Below are positions 7,867-15,947 of a DNA stretch of 17,040 nucleotides, piece by piece. The position numbers were made by a program, and so were the translations under genes. Positions within the stretch are counted from its first letter, which is position 1; the number at the start of each line of letters is the position of its first letter. The stretch comes from Pavlovales sp. CCMP2436 (taxonomy: Eukaryota; Haptophyta; Pavlovophyceae; Pavlovales), in contig MU631646.1 in NCBI GenBank assembly GCA_026770615.1, forward strand, positions 105,485-122,524. The letters run 5' to 3'. The notes under the pieces are model-generated. The model was not told where the DNA came from. It did no database searches and saw only the letters and a list, made by a program, of their open reading frames with translations.

Positions 7867-9352
7867 TCAGGAGCTTGCAAGAACCAACACGCGGCCGAGC
7901 ACCGCCGAGAGCAGCAGCACTATCGTCTGTGAAACCAGCACGACGATGCGCGCGTCGATGGAGGCGACTGCGACTGACGGGTGGCCCTGGACGAGCGTAG
8001 GTACCGCTGCCAATGCCAGGTGGACGGCCGCAAGGCGCTTGCGGTACTCATCGATTGCTGCCTCCGCCTGCGCGAGCTCGACACTGAGCAGAGCTGTGCG
8101 ATTGGGCAGCGCACGGGCACAGGATGGGAGGGGTAAAGTGGGGGGGGGTGGGCTGGAGAAGGCAAAGGTAGAGCGCATATCGCGTGACTGCCGCTAGCGC
8201 AAAGCACTATTAGGAGGCCAAATTTGTGCATTAGCGCGCACTTTTCTCCAGCGCCAGCCGGAGTGCAGCAGCACGCGTCTGGTCGTCGGAGCTCTCGACA
8301 GTGTCTGTCGCGTTTGCCGAGTCGGCACGGTCAACCTCGAGACCTGCAAGAGTGCGCGTGCACGCGCGCGTGAGGGGGGGTTGAGGGTGGGTGGGGGGTG
8401 TGAATGGGGGGGGACATTGGGCACACACTGTCAGACGAGGGTTGGTGGGGCCCCTACTCTCGACGGCAAGCGCACCTGGCGCCTTGAGACCTTGGCCGAC
8501 GCACGTGAGACCGGTGATGAGCTCGGACGCCATATCGTCGAGAAAGCCGCATACATGCCTGAGCTGCAGCTCGTTGAGCCTCGTGGCAAGCAGGTCTGCG
8601 TCGAGGGGCTCCTCCGCGTCGCCAGAGCTCGAGCTGGTCGGCGTGATCAGCCCGTCCTCCTCTCCGTCCTCCTCGGCCGAGCCGGAGCGCGACGAGGACT
8701 GGAAGCCATGCTGCGTCGTCATGAACGGCTCGGGCGTAGCGCTGTCCGACTGTGACGAGCGGCTTGCAGCTGCGCAGCTCTCCTCGTCATCACTGTCGCG
8801 GGTGGACTCCTTGACGACCGCGCGTGGCTTCGGCGTGCCGTCGCCTGATCCTTCGCACACGCTGTCGATGCTCAGCGCCGGCGTGCACGGGGCGTGCGCG
8901 CCAGCGTCCGCCGACTCGAAAGCATCGGCTAAGTAGTTCGCTGGCAATTCGCCGAACGCCTCTTCGTGGACGTCGAGGTCGAGGTCGCTCCGAGCTTCCT
9001 GGCGCGGCGCGCGCGCAGCCACCTCGTGCGTCCAAAACGCAGCCTCCTCGTGCGGCGCGAGTGGCGCTCCCCCTTGCGGCGCAAGCGCAGCCTCGCCGAG
9101 CTGAGCGACAACAATCGACGAGGCGTCGCGTCCGGAAGGTGACTGGTCAGCGTCGCTCGTGGGCGTGGCGAGCTCGCAGACGCCGCAAGTGGACGGCGCC
9201 TGCGTGAGCGTGCAGCGCTCGCTTGCCTGCGACTCGGAGTCCTCGCGAGAGCTGGTCGAGCGCGAAGATGCGTATCCGGTGAGCACACCTTCGTTCTCCG
9301 AGGCGTGTGCACTGTCCACGCCGTCGGCCGCAACGTTGGCCACAACGGCCAT
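7867..9352 (-). CDS. Unrecognised acidic, disordered protein with C-terminal hydrophobic tail (three exons)
   Basis: I read exons 9352-8476, 8343-8242 and 8093-7867, which give 401 residues. No family was recognised. Residues 1 to about 250 are rich in Ser, Ala, Glu, Asp and Thr, with acidic Ser clusters such as DSDDEESCAA and SAEEDGEEDG, and look disordered. A helical segment follows (LDADLLATRLNELQ and onward). A likely coiled coil lies at about 331-357 (VELAQAEAAIDEYRKRL). The last 26 or so residues (376-401, IVVLVSQTIVLLLSAVLG and onward) are hydrophobic and end the protein, a layout typical of a tail-anchored membrane protein. That role is inferred from the layout, not from homology. The ATG at 9352 opens the frame. 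Both introns use GTGCGC donors and C-rich acceptor tracts. Without splicing, the frame stops at 8231 and loses the coiled coil and tail. It is divergent from the mL41 gene. Confidence 0.65.
8094..8241 (-). other. Inferred intron 2 of the acidic tail-anchored protein gene (148 bp)
   Basis: On the minus strand the donor is GAGAAAA|GTGCGC and the acceptor is AATCGCACAG|CTCTGC. It contains a C-rich tract near 8125-8155. Phase 1 splicing removes the stop at 8231-8233 and joins the frame to the coiled-coil and hydrophobic-tail exon. Another acceptor nearby (TGCTCAG, 8084) would put the tail out of frame. Confidence 0.65.
8344..8475 (-). other. Inferred intron 1 of the acidic tail-anchored protein gene (132 bp)
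   Basis: On the minus strand the donor is GCCAG|GTGCGC and the acceptor is CTCTTGCAG|GTCTCG. The length is divisible by three, so the open frame continues across it. Its translation there is Pro/Thr-rich from a long C-tract, which is typical of a pyrimidine tract rather than coding sequence. Confidence 0.75.
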
Positions 9353-9776
9353 CTGAATCCGGCGAGCACTCTCTCAACCTCTCAATCGCCGATCTCGTCA
9401 ATTTTCGCGCTCAATTTCGGCTCAATAGGAATTAGTCAATTAATCGGTCAACTTATTTCAAGGACGAGACCGCGCGGCTGCGAGCCCCGCAGGTGAGCGA
9501 GCACACGAGCTGCGATTGCCCCTAGGTTAGTCCGGGTTGCGCCCGAGGCCAAATTTTTACACCGGCGGCTGTAAAGGAGCGCACACTGGTCGAGTGCAGA
9601 CGAGCTGCTGAGGCCACGCCGAACCCTGGGGTTGAGGGGTGGGGGGGGAGGTCAGGCCTGGCCGGCGGCTAGCTTCTCCTCATCGTGTAATTTATCCCGA
9701 GCACCATGCGCAGCGTGGCACGAAACTTTAAAAAACTTTCAAAACTTTTGCAACGTGTGTGATCAAGGGAGGTGTG
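9353..9776. promoter_or_regulatory. Divergent intergenic region, presumed bidirectional promoter
   Basis: This 424-bp spacer separates the starts of the minus-strand acidic protein gene and the plus-strand mL41 gene. It must hold both 5' regions. I see no clear TATA box. Short direct words such as CTCAACCTCTCAATC and CAAAACTTT-type runs are present, and a G-run lies near 9640. The regulatory role is inferred from geometry only. Confidence 0.4.
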
Positions 9777-10358
9777 ATGTCGACTCTGCTCAAAGCGTTT
9801 GCCTCTGTGGGCTCGGCGTTGAGAGCGGCGCCCGCCCTCGGCGCGGCGCTGCTGCCGTTTGGGAGCCGGGGCTACCGGACGAGCAGGCTCACGCAGAAGA
9901 TGGGGCGCAGGTTCAACAAGGGCCGCGGCGCGAAGTCGTTCGGGTATATGACGACAAAGGGTGCGCGAGCGCGCGCGCCGTGTGGCTCGCCAGCGGCTCG
10001 CCCGTGGCCAACGCACGCCCCCAAAAGCCCAACCGCGCGTGGCTCACCCGTTCCGTGCGCGCATGCTGTGCTTCACCACGTGCCAGGTGCATTCGTGCTT
10101 ACAAAGATGCCGCAATATATCGTCCCCGACATGAGCAATTGCAAGGTGTGCTCCCGCTCCGTCTGTGCCCTGCGCCTGGAACCGTGCGAGCAGCACACTC
10201 GGCTTACATCCGCGCTGCTTTCATTTTATGCCTCCCTTCGCCTCCCCCACTCCCCTCCTCCCCCCCCCGGGACGTCCCGCAAGCAGTTGAAGCCGTACGT
10301 CTCGTACGACACGTGGACGGGCTGGGACACGCCATCGCCCACAGCAGCGAAGCCCTGA
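9777..10358 (+). CDS. MRPL41: Mitochondrial large-subunit ribosomal protein mL41 (three exons)
   Basis: Exons 9777-9960, 10087-10145 and 10287-10358 give 104 residues, close to the usual length of the family. Residues 1 to about 33 are Ala/Leu/Arg-rich without acidic residues, as expected of a mitochondrial presequence. The family core then follows: RRFNKGRGAKSFGYMTTKG, then FVLTKMPQYIVPDMSNCK, then LKPYVSYDT. This matches the GRGxKxxGxxTxKGxxV...MPxxVVPDLxxxxLKPYV pattern that I know from plant and animal mL41/L27-like proteins. The protein is a structural component of the mitochondrial ribosome. Both introns are multiples of three, so an unspliced frame stays open through them. That unspliced reading would break the core with unrelated Pro/Ala-rich sequence. 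The ATG at 9777 is preferred over the GTG at 9759 because it starts the presequence. Confidence 0.88.
   Translation: MSTLLKAFASVGSALRAAPALGAALLPFGSRGYRTSRLTQKMGRRFNKGRGAKSFGYMTTKGARARAPCGSPAARPWPTHAPKSPTARGSPVPCAHAVLHHVPGAFVLTKMPQYIVPDMSNCKVCSRSVCALRLEPCEQHTRLTSALLSFYASLRLPHSPPPPPGTSRKQLKPYVSYDTWTGWDTPSPTAAKP
9961..10086 (+). other. Intron 1 of mL41 (126 bp)
   Basis: The donor is AAAGG|GTGCGC and the acceptor CGTGCCAG|GTGCATTC, in phase 1. Splicing joins TTKG to AFVLTKMPQ, which makes the conserved core contiguous. Confidence 0.85.
10146..10286 (+). other. Intron 2 of mL41 (141 bp)
   Basis: The donor is TGCAAG|GTGTGC and the acceptor CGCAAGCAG|TTGAAG, in phase 0. A long C-rich tract (about 10246-10268) precedes the acceptor. 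Splicing joins DMSNCK to LKPYVSYDT, as expected for the family. Confidence 0.85.
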
Positions 10359-11168
10359 TACACGGGCCGCCGGATAAAGCCTGGCACGGCATGATCACAG
10401 ACCTGCTGACTGGCTTTCTAGTTCCAGAATAAGTGACTTCTCCTGACACCCATGACGTGGCGGATGATTTACATTCGGCAATTTTTCTTTTTTGTTCATA
10501 GTTAATAAATTAGTTAACTAGTTAGTGCACGGGCGCAGCCCAGGCGCGGTCCGGAAAAGACATTGCGAACCGCAGGCAATAATAACATCGACCAAGTCAG
10601 TGAGTGAACACCACCTGTTGAACCATGCTGGGCCGCTAATAATAACATTATTTACGAGTATATTAATACTAACTACCCAACAGTCCCACCCCTGAGCTAG
10701 AGCCTTAGGGAATTAGATCCTACCATATTAACAAGTATGCGGCCGCATGATCCCAGTGTGTCCATATTTCGTTTCCCCGGGCTGAGACTTGGAATGTAGG
10801 GTCTCAAGCTAGGCCAATAAAAACCTCATCCCATCGCTAAACGCGCAATAACTAATTAACTTAGACATACTTAAAAAATGCGAAAGTTAATTAAAGTGAC
10901 ATGTCCTATTTGCATAGGAGTTGGCTAGGGGTGGCGAATAGGAAGGTGGCTAAGTGCCCCTAAGGCTGCACCAGAGGTAAGTTTGGCCCATCTGAGGGTA
11001 CGTAGGCTGCCCCACACGCTCAGAATATGCGACAAGCTATCAGCATCCAGCTGTCAGCATCCCCGGCGCGGTGTGCGACACACGCTGCTGGCATATGCGC
11101 CCACATGCCCAAATTCTGCCTCCATGCTGCAAATTTCGTTCTTTGTTTTCAGTGATTTCAATCGAATA
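10359..11168. other. Non-coding spacer downstream of mL41
   Basis: No gene was recognised. It holds one isolated piece of repeat family A (10588-10638). Otherwise it is moderately AT-rich sequence with short open frames only. The 3' end of the mL41 transcript must lie at its start. Confidence 0.5.
10588..10638 (-). repeat. Isolated internal fragment of repeat family A
   Basis: It matches 12068-12118 over 51 bp with two differences (beginning TCGACCAAGTCAGTGAGTG). The surrounding bases do not match, so this is a fragment and not a full copy. It shows that the family extends well beyond the 164-bp terminal part. Confidence 0.85.
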
Positions 11169-11592
11169 AAGGGTCGAAATCCGAATTCGTGGCGCGATTC
11201 CGCACTGGGGAGGGTGAAAAGTGGTGACCGGGACGAAGAAGTAGACATTAGTCACCCCTGCGCGCTAAGTGTCGATAGCTGATGTCAAATAAAGCCCTCC
11301 TCGACGGTCGGAGCCCACCTCGTGTGCCTCTCAGGTGCCTCTAGGGTCAACAACATACTAAAGGTAACTAACATTTCCGATTTTCAGCGTTCGGAAGCGG
11401 AAAGAAAGTAATGGTTCCCGAAGGGGTGCAGCGGATTTAGTGGCAGATTCGCAAATGGGGCGCCGCCACATTCACGAATCTGCATCTAACTCTTCTGTAC
11501 CCCAGCTAGTTCGTGAGTTGTTCCGGAGGATAATCACCGGACTTTTTTTTAAAAAAAAACCGGACTCGCCACTAATTCGGATTTCGACCCTT
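11169..11592. mobile_element. Possible small non-autonomous element with 26-bp inverted repeats
   Basis: The left end AAGGGTCGAAATCCGAATTC (11169 onward, 26 bp) is matched by its reverse complement at 11567-11592 with one mismatch, a span of 424 bp. The left part also matches the dispersed repeat at 623-705. The interior holds a stem with arms GCAGATTCG and CGAATCTGC (11443-11451 and 11475-11483) and a T-run/A-run palindrome near 11543-11559. It encodes no protein. I see no clear target duplication. Confidence 0.5.
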
Positions 11593-11730
11593 ATAACGGA
11601 TCAACGGTAGGCCCCACATCATCAATTTGATTGAATACTTCCACTTATCCCCATGCCGTGGCGTCCACGGCTATGTGCGGTGACCATGGGTCCCCGCCGT
11701 GCAGTTCGTCGGCTACAGCGTGCTGAAAAC

Positions 11731-11768
11731 CCCCTATTTAATAGTCGATTTAGATTATTAAATAGGGG
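11731..11768. repeat. Perfect 12-bp stem-loop
   Basis: CCCCTATTTAAT at 11731-11742 pairs with ATTAAATAGGGG at 11757-11768 across a 14-base loop. No T-run or gene end adjoins it, so a terminator role is not supported. Confidence 0.85.
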
Positions 11769-11966
11769 TCAGGGGTGGGACCTCTAACTAAGCAAACAGA
11801 AGTTTTTAAACAAAAAAAATTGTACCGTGCACGGGGTCCGGTCATTCCCGCTGTAACTCCAACGCATCCTCCAATGAGAGGGTGAGCAGGATATCCGTCT
11901 AGATCAAAAACAGTTACCCATGGAATAAACATATAACTAGTAATATTCATATTGAGCGTTGTGTGT

Positions 11967-11986
11967 GGGGGGGGGGAGGGGGGGGG
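11967..11986 (+). repeat. G-run (ten G, A, nine G)
   Basis: A run of ten G, then one A, then nine G, preceded by a GT repeat. It could fold into a G-quadruplex, and its length is unreliable in most sequencing. Confidence 0.8.
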
Positions 11987-12067
11987 AGCCTGTGGCAATT
12001 GCTACGAGTTCACTACCAACCTCACCTCTACCACCACCATCCCTGCTGCCAGGATTAACGTCTGACG

Positions 12068-12390
12068 TCGACCAAGTCAGTGAGTGAACAACACCTGTTG
12101 AACCATGCTGAGCCGCTATATACATATTCATATCGACACATGCGAAGCTGCTGCTCACGCGCTTGAGCGCGCTGGCCTCGATCGCAGCCCAGCGTGGGAA
12201 CACGACAAACAGCAACCAGCAGATCATCTCCTTCACCGCCCTTGCCCGGGCACAATACCGGAGATCCATCGGCACGCGCGATGGCGCCCAGGCCAGCGCA
12301 GCCGACTAAGCCTCGCAGCTGGCAATGGGCGACACAGCGCTCAGACCAGCACAACTTTCATGACAGTCAGACGCCAGCAGCATGAATCCT
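12068..12390 (-). repeat. Longest visible copy of repeat family A, reverse orientation
   Basis: Its 3' part (from about 12201) matches 6756-6946 and the complement of 9-172. Its 5' part (12068-12118) matches the fragment at 10588-10638. Together these show a family consensus of at least 320 bp, with the terminal AGCTGGCGTCTGACTG side outward on the right. A minus-strand frame of about 99 codons crosses it. Similar frames in other copies are interrupted, so I do not call a gene. Confidence 0.8.
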
Positions 12391-12403
12391 TATGAGAAAT
12401 GTT

Positions 12404-12597
12404 TCTGGTAGGGATTCAAGCTGGCGTCTGACTATTCTGAATATCAGTAATATAATGCTCAGACCAGCACAACATTCAGAACCTGTAGTCAGACGCCAGC
12501 TTGAAGTTAAATCCCTTTCAGAAATATACTGATGGTGATGCGGATTCAAGCTGGTGTCTGACTGTCCTGGAAGGTGTGCTGGTCTGAATACCTATAA
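12404..12597. repeat. Nest of short, alternately oriented terminal fragments of family A
   Basis: GATTCAAGCTGGCGTCTGAC lies direct at about 12413, inverted at about 12483-12505 and direct again at about 12543 (with one change), between long copies on either side. AT-rich linkers separate the pieces. The order is inverted, direct, inverted, direct, direct, counting the flanking long copies. Confidence 0.8.
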
Positions 12598-12741
12598 TAA
12601 TATTTATGATGGGGATTCAAGCTGGCGTCTGACTGTTCTGAATGGTGTGCTGGTCTGAGCGCTGTGTCGCCCATTGCCTGCTGCGTGCCTTAGTCGGCTG
12701 CGCTGGCTTGGGCGCCACTGCGCGTGCCGATGGATATAATA
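12598..12741 (+). repeat. Direct-orientation copy of repeat family A
   Basis: It begins with an AT-rich AATATTTATGAT lead and GGGGATTCAAGC, and follows the 9-172 copy through GCGCGTGCCGATGGAT. It then departs into unrelated sequence at about 12742. It faces the inverted copy at 16970-17040. Confidence 0.85.
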
Positions 12742-13168
12742 GCGACTCAGTAGTTTTGAACAGGTTTGGGTCTCAGAGCTTCATGCATGGCATCATGCCA
12801 ACAGTCAACAGCCAACACGCAGCAGAGAAGGCGTTGGGCGGGGTAGTACTAGTAGCCGAGATTACAGAAACCCCTCCCTTCGTCTTTCCCACGCACACGC
12901 ATAAGCACGCGTACACACCCACCTAATACGGTATACTATTAATAATTAGACTTTGCGCAATGTGCACGCACTTCGGCTGCGGAGTGTATTTAAAAGTTAA
13001 CTAACTAATTGACCTCAGTGAGTCTAAGTTATGGCTGCAACTCAGCAAGTTGGGACTCATAGTCATAGGAGTCGTCGGTGGCGCGCGCTCAGGCGCGGCG
13101 TGGTCTGTATTCGAAGCCAGAGCTTGTGCGCCGCTGTTGGGAGTCAAAAAGCGCCCAGCACTCGCTGC
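12742..13168. other. Non-coding spacer 3' of the plastid-type gene
   Basis: No gene was recognised. It would hold the 3' end of the minus-strand transcript. AT-rich words and a GTACTAGTAGCC stretch occur, but nothing interpretable was found. Confidence 0.45.
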
Positions 13169-13942
13169 TCACGCGCCGACGCCCTCGTCGGTATAGGCGG
13201 CGTTCATCGTTTCCGTGGCTTTTGGGGCGTCGGCCCAGTCGATGCTGACGGAATCGGGCCGCTGCATCGGCGGGCCGCGCTTGCACCACCGTACAAAAGA
13301 TTTAAGACCTGCAGCGGGGCCCGAGACGGACAGCAGCAGCTCGGTGTCCGACGTGATGGTCCCTGTCCAGTCGAGTTTGCGGTTGAAGCCCGCCTCGATC
13401 TTGCAGTGCCTCAGCGTGTAGTCGAGGGTCTGGCGGTCGCCTGTCATGCGCACGGTCACCTTCGAGGCAGCGGTGTTGACGTTGATGAGAGGAAACTGCG
13501 CAGTGTGCAGCGCCTGCGTCGCGCCCATCCCCTTGGCCTCAACGGTCGCGAGGGTGCAGCTGTCCTTGGCGCACTCCACTTTGAGATAGCCCTCGACCCA
13601 CTCAACAAACTTGCCGACGCGCTTGCCCTCGCTAACGATCTCTAGCTTGCCGTCGCCGAGCCCGTAGATGACGCCGGTGAGCCCGCGTTTGACGCCTGCC
13701 TCCATCCGGCACTGCCCAGCCAGCTTGGCGAGCACGGCCTGTGGCCCAGTTACCTTAATGGAAACTCGCTCGCGAGCCGTGCCGTCGGCCGCGCTCATCG
13801 CCGCGGCGCCGTCGGCCGTGCTCATCGCCACGGCGCTTCTGCGCGGCGCAACGAAGCGGCGTGCGGCCGCGCCCGGCACACTGAAGCCGGTCGCGCCCGG
13901 CGCGAAGCCGATCACGAAGAGGACAAATACGGCGTTCGCCAT
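13169..13942 (-). CDS. Tandem acylphosphatase-fold protein with plastid-type bipartite leader
   Basis: This is a single exon of 257 residues. Residues 1-19 form a hydrophobic signal peptide (MANAVFVLFVIGFAPGATG), followed by F20-SVP and an Arg/Ala/Ser-rich segment to about 40. That is the pattern of secondary-plastid targeting, with Phe at the cleavage point. Two related domains follow, about 59-135 and 161-238, both containing TG...C[RK][MI]EAG[VF]xR. The second ends FVRWCKRGPPMQRPDSVSIDW, which matches the acylphosphatase C-terminal signature (WCxxGPxxARVxxVxV). The usual VQGVxFR phosphate loop with its catalytic Arg, and the catalytic Asn, are missing from both domains, so hydrolysis of acyl phosphates is doubtful. 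A binding role is possible. An upstream ATG at 14017 is in frame but would bury the signal peptide; 13942 is preferred. The gene is divergent from the S28 peptidase remnant. Confidence 0.72.
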   Translation of the reverse strand: MANAVFVLFVIGFAPGATGFSVPGAAARRFVAPRRSAVAMSTADGAAAMSAADGTARERVSIKVTGPQAVLAKLAGQCRMEAGVKRGLTGVIYGLGDGKLEIVSEGKRVGKFVEWVEGYLKVECAKDSCTLATVEAKGMGATQALHTAQFPLINVNTAASKVTVRMTGDRQTLDYTLRHCKIEAGFNRKLDWTGTITSDTELLLSVSGPAAGLKSFVRWCKRGPPMQRPDSVSIDWADAPKATETMNAAYTDEGVGA

Positions 13943-14047
13943 CGCTGCAAAATGAAAAGGCGGCTCTGGCTGCGGGTGCAGCCTTGGCTGAGCAACGGCT
14001 GCTGCTGGGTCCTGCACGCCGAAGTTGGGGCAAGTTCAGATCAGGCC
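13943..14047. promoter_or_regulatory. Short divergent spacer between plastid-type gene and S28 peptidase remnant
   Basis: Only 105 bp separate the two inferred start codons. If both starts are right, the two genes shared a compact promoter region. No motif was recognised, and the role is inferred from geometry. Confidence 0.35.
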
Positions 14048-15756
14048 ATGCTCGCGGGCTTCCTGCTGCTCACCCTTGGCACCATCCCGTGGCAGCAGCA
14101 TGTGCGCGAACACCTGGCCGAGTAGGCTCGCTCGCGCGCAAACGAGGCCTCGCTGCAGCTCGTGCCCGTGCGCGGGCGGGTCCGGCGTCCAGTCCGGCGG
14201 CAGGAGCACGGGGTCGCGCGGGGCCCGCAGCTGCGGCCGAACACGTCTGACGTTTCACTGCATCTCGTGCGGCAGCCGTTGGACCACTACGACGCCACAG
14301 ACACGCGCTCGTGGACGCAGCGCGTCTTCGTCCGCCGGGCCTTCTTCGACGGCACCGGGCCGGTGTTCGTCTGCGTCGGCGGCGAGGGGCCGCCGCTCTA
14401 GCCTCCTCCCTCGTCGCCTCGTCACACTGCAACGATGCCGTGGAGCTCGCAGCCGTTGTTGGCGCGCTATTGGTAGCCGTGGAGCACCGGTACTTCGGGC
14501 CGAGCGCGGACGTGCGCCCGCTACCCTCGTTCGACACAGAGTCGCTGCGGTATCTCTCCACCTCGCAGGCAGTTGAGGACTTGATAAACATGCACGCTGC
14601 CTGCCAACAGCTTGAACTATTCGCTCACCCACCGCAACCGCTGGGTCACTTTTGGCGGGTCCTACCCGGGCCTGGTGGCTGGCTACGCTCGCCTGCGCCT
14701 GCCGCACCTGATTCATGCTGCTGTCTCCTCATCCTCACCTTTGAAGGCGGTCGTCGATATGCCGCAGTACAACCAACGTGGTGGCATCCGCGCTGGCCAA
14801 CACAGCGGTTGGCGGCTCGGCCAACTGCGCAGCCGCCGTGCGCGACGGGCACGCTGAGCTGCTGCTCGCACTGCGCACAGAGGAGGGAAGGCGCGACCTC
14901 GAGGCATCCTTCAATTTGTGCGATAAGGGCGCTCTCGACACGCGCACTCTTGCGCTCGCCTGGGCAGGCGGCGGAGCGATCTTCGTTGGCGCACAGTCCA
15001 GCAATCCTGGCTGCAGCGATCCCGCCTGTGACATCCGCAAGATCTGTGAATTACTCTCCCAGCCCTCTGACAAACCCCCCACCTCCACCGCCGCCGAGAC
15101 CACGGCCTCCACCTTCAGCTCCTCCACCACCGCCGCCTAGTCCGCCACCGTCCAGCCTTCCACCGAGTCCGTCCCTGTTCAGGTTGGCAGAGCTCCTAGA
15201 GCTGCAGGCTCTGCGCCGCCTCGCTGCCGTCAACGCTAAACAGCGTGCGGGTGCGTGCATCCCCACTGTGGAGCTCGATCCGACCATCGCGCTCGCCGAG
15301 TTGCTTAACACCTCCAGCCCCGCGCGCGCGTGGCCGTACCAGACCTGCGCCGAATACGGTTTCACCCAGACGTGCGAGGTAGGCTTGGAGTGCCCCTTCG
15401 CGCGCGGCGCGCTCTCCCTCTCCGGTTCCTTTGAAATGTGCCGGCGAGCCTTTGGGATCAGCGCAGCAGAGGTGGCCTTGCACGTGGCCATGACGAACGC
15501 GCGGTACGGCGGCAACAGCCCTGCTACCAGCCGCGTTCTATTCATTAAGGGCGACGTGGACCCGTGGTCAGCGCTGGGCGTGCTCGCCTCGCCCGACGGC
15601 AACCGCTCCGAGCCCGTCTGCCTCGCGGCTGGCGCATCGTACCACTCGTGGACCCACCCCGTCGATAGCATCGTGCAGCCGTCTGTGCGTAGAGCCAAGG
15701 AGCTCGTGTGGCGCTACGTGATACAGTGGCTGCACGAGATCGACGTTAATTTTTGA
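14048..15756 (+). pseudogene. Broken serine peptidase of family S28 (prolyl carboxypeptidase / PRSS16-like)
   Basis: Family blocks appear in the right order but in changing frames. A signal peptide MLAGFLLLTLGTIP (14048) is followed by an in-frame TAG at 14123. Then come SLHLVRQPLDHYD and GPVFVCVGGEGPP, ending at a TAG at 14399. One base out of phase are LLVAVEHRYFGPSAD and LRYLSTSQAVEDL. Shifted again is WVTFGGSYPGLVAGYARLRLPH, with the nucleophile Ser at 14660-14662. Shifted again are VVASALANTAVGGSANC and CDIRKICELL. Finally comes the C-terminus with WPYQTCAEYGFTQT, the Asp of DPW (15559-15561) and the His of SYHSW (15643-15645). All three catalytic residues remain. A Pro-rich or C-rich segment (about 15053-15175) interrupts the domain and may be an intron or an insertion. 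Active S28 enzymes are secreted or lysosomal and cleave after proline. With at least three frame changes and a stop this copy looks inactive, unless the assembly is faulty. Confidence 0.72.
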
Positions 15757-15947
15757 GTTTATTCCATTAGTTAGTTAGTTCCTATGAAAAAAAAAAAATG
15801 TTCTCGGGGGAAACCAACGAAACGGCCCCAAGGGGAAAAGGCGGGAGAGGGCGCCCCGTTTGTCTGCAGGCGGTTTGAGGCCGCGCCGCCCCTATTCCCC
15901 CTAGAGGTCGCCACGAGGATTGGGCCTACACCAACGCCCGAGTGGAG
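15757..15947. other. Spacer downstream of the peptidase remnant
   Basis: It contains tandem TTAG words at 15769-15779 and an A-run of about 12 at 15786-15798. No gene was recognised. Confidence 0.45.

Larger units (their letters stand above)
11593..12067. other. Non-coding spacer with stem-loop and G-run
   Basis: There is no supported gene. It contains the palindrome at 11731-11768 and the G-run at 11967-11986. The short minus-strand frames in this interval extend into repeat family A and are repeat-derived. Confidence 0.5.

Noticed and set aside
9632..10432. 266-codon plus-strand frame overlapping mL41
   Set aside because: It is out of frame with the recognised mL41 exons and has no recognisable domain. 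It runs through both introns.
11731..11768. Stem-loop as a transcription terminator
   Set aside because: It has no adjacent gene end and no T-tract, and intrinsic terminators of this type are not expected in a eukaryotic nuclear genome.
12055..12354. 99-codon minus-strand frame shared in part with other family-A copies
   Set aside because: The frame lies wholly in the repeat and is broken or differently extended in the other copies. It has Cys/Gly-rich sequence without a known domain.
13031..13645. 204-codon plus-strand frame opposite the plastid-type gene
   Set aside because: It is the antisense of a well-supported gene with a leader and two related domains.
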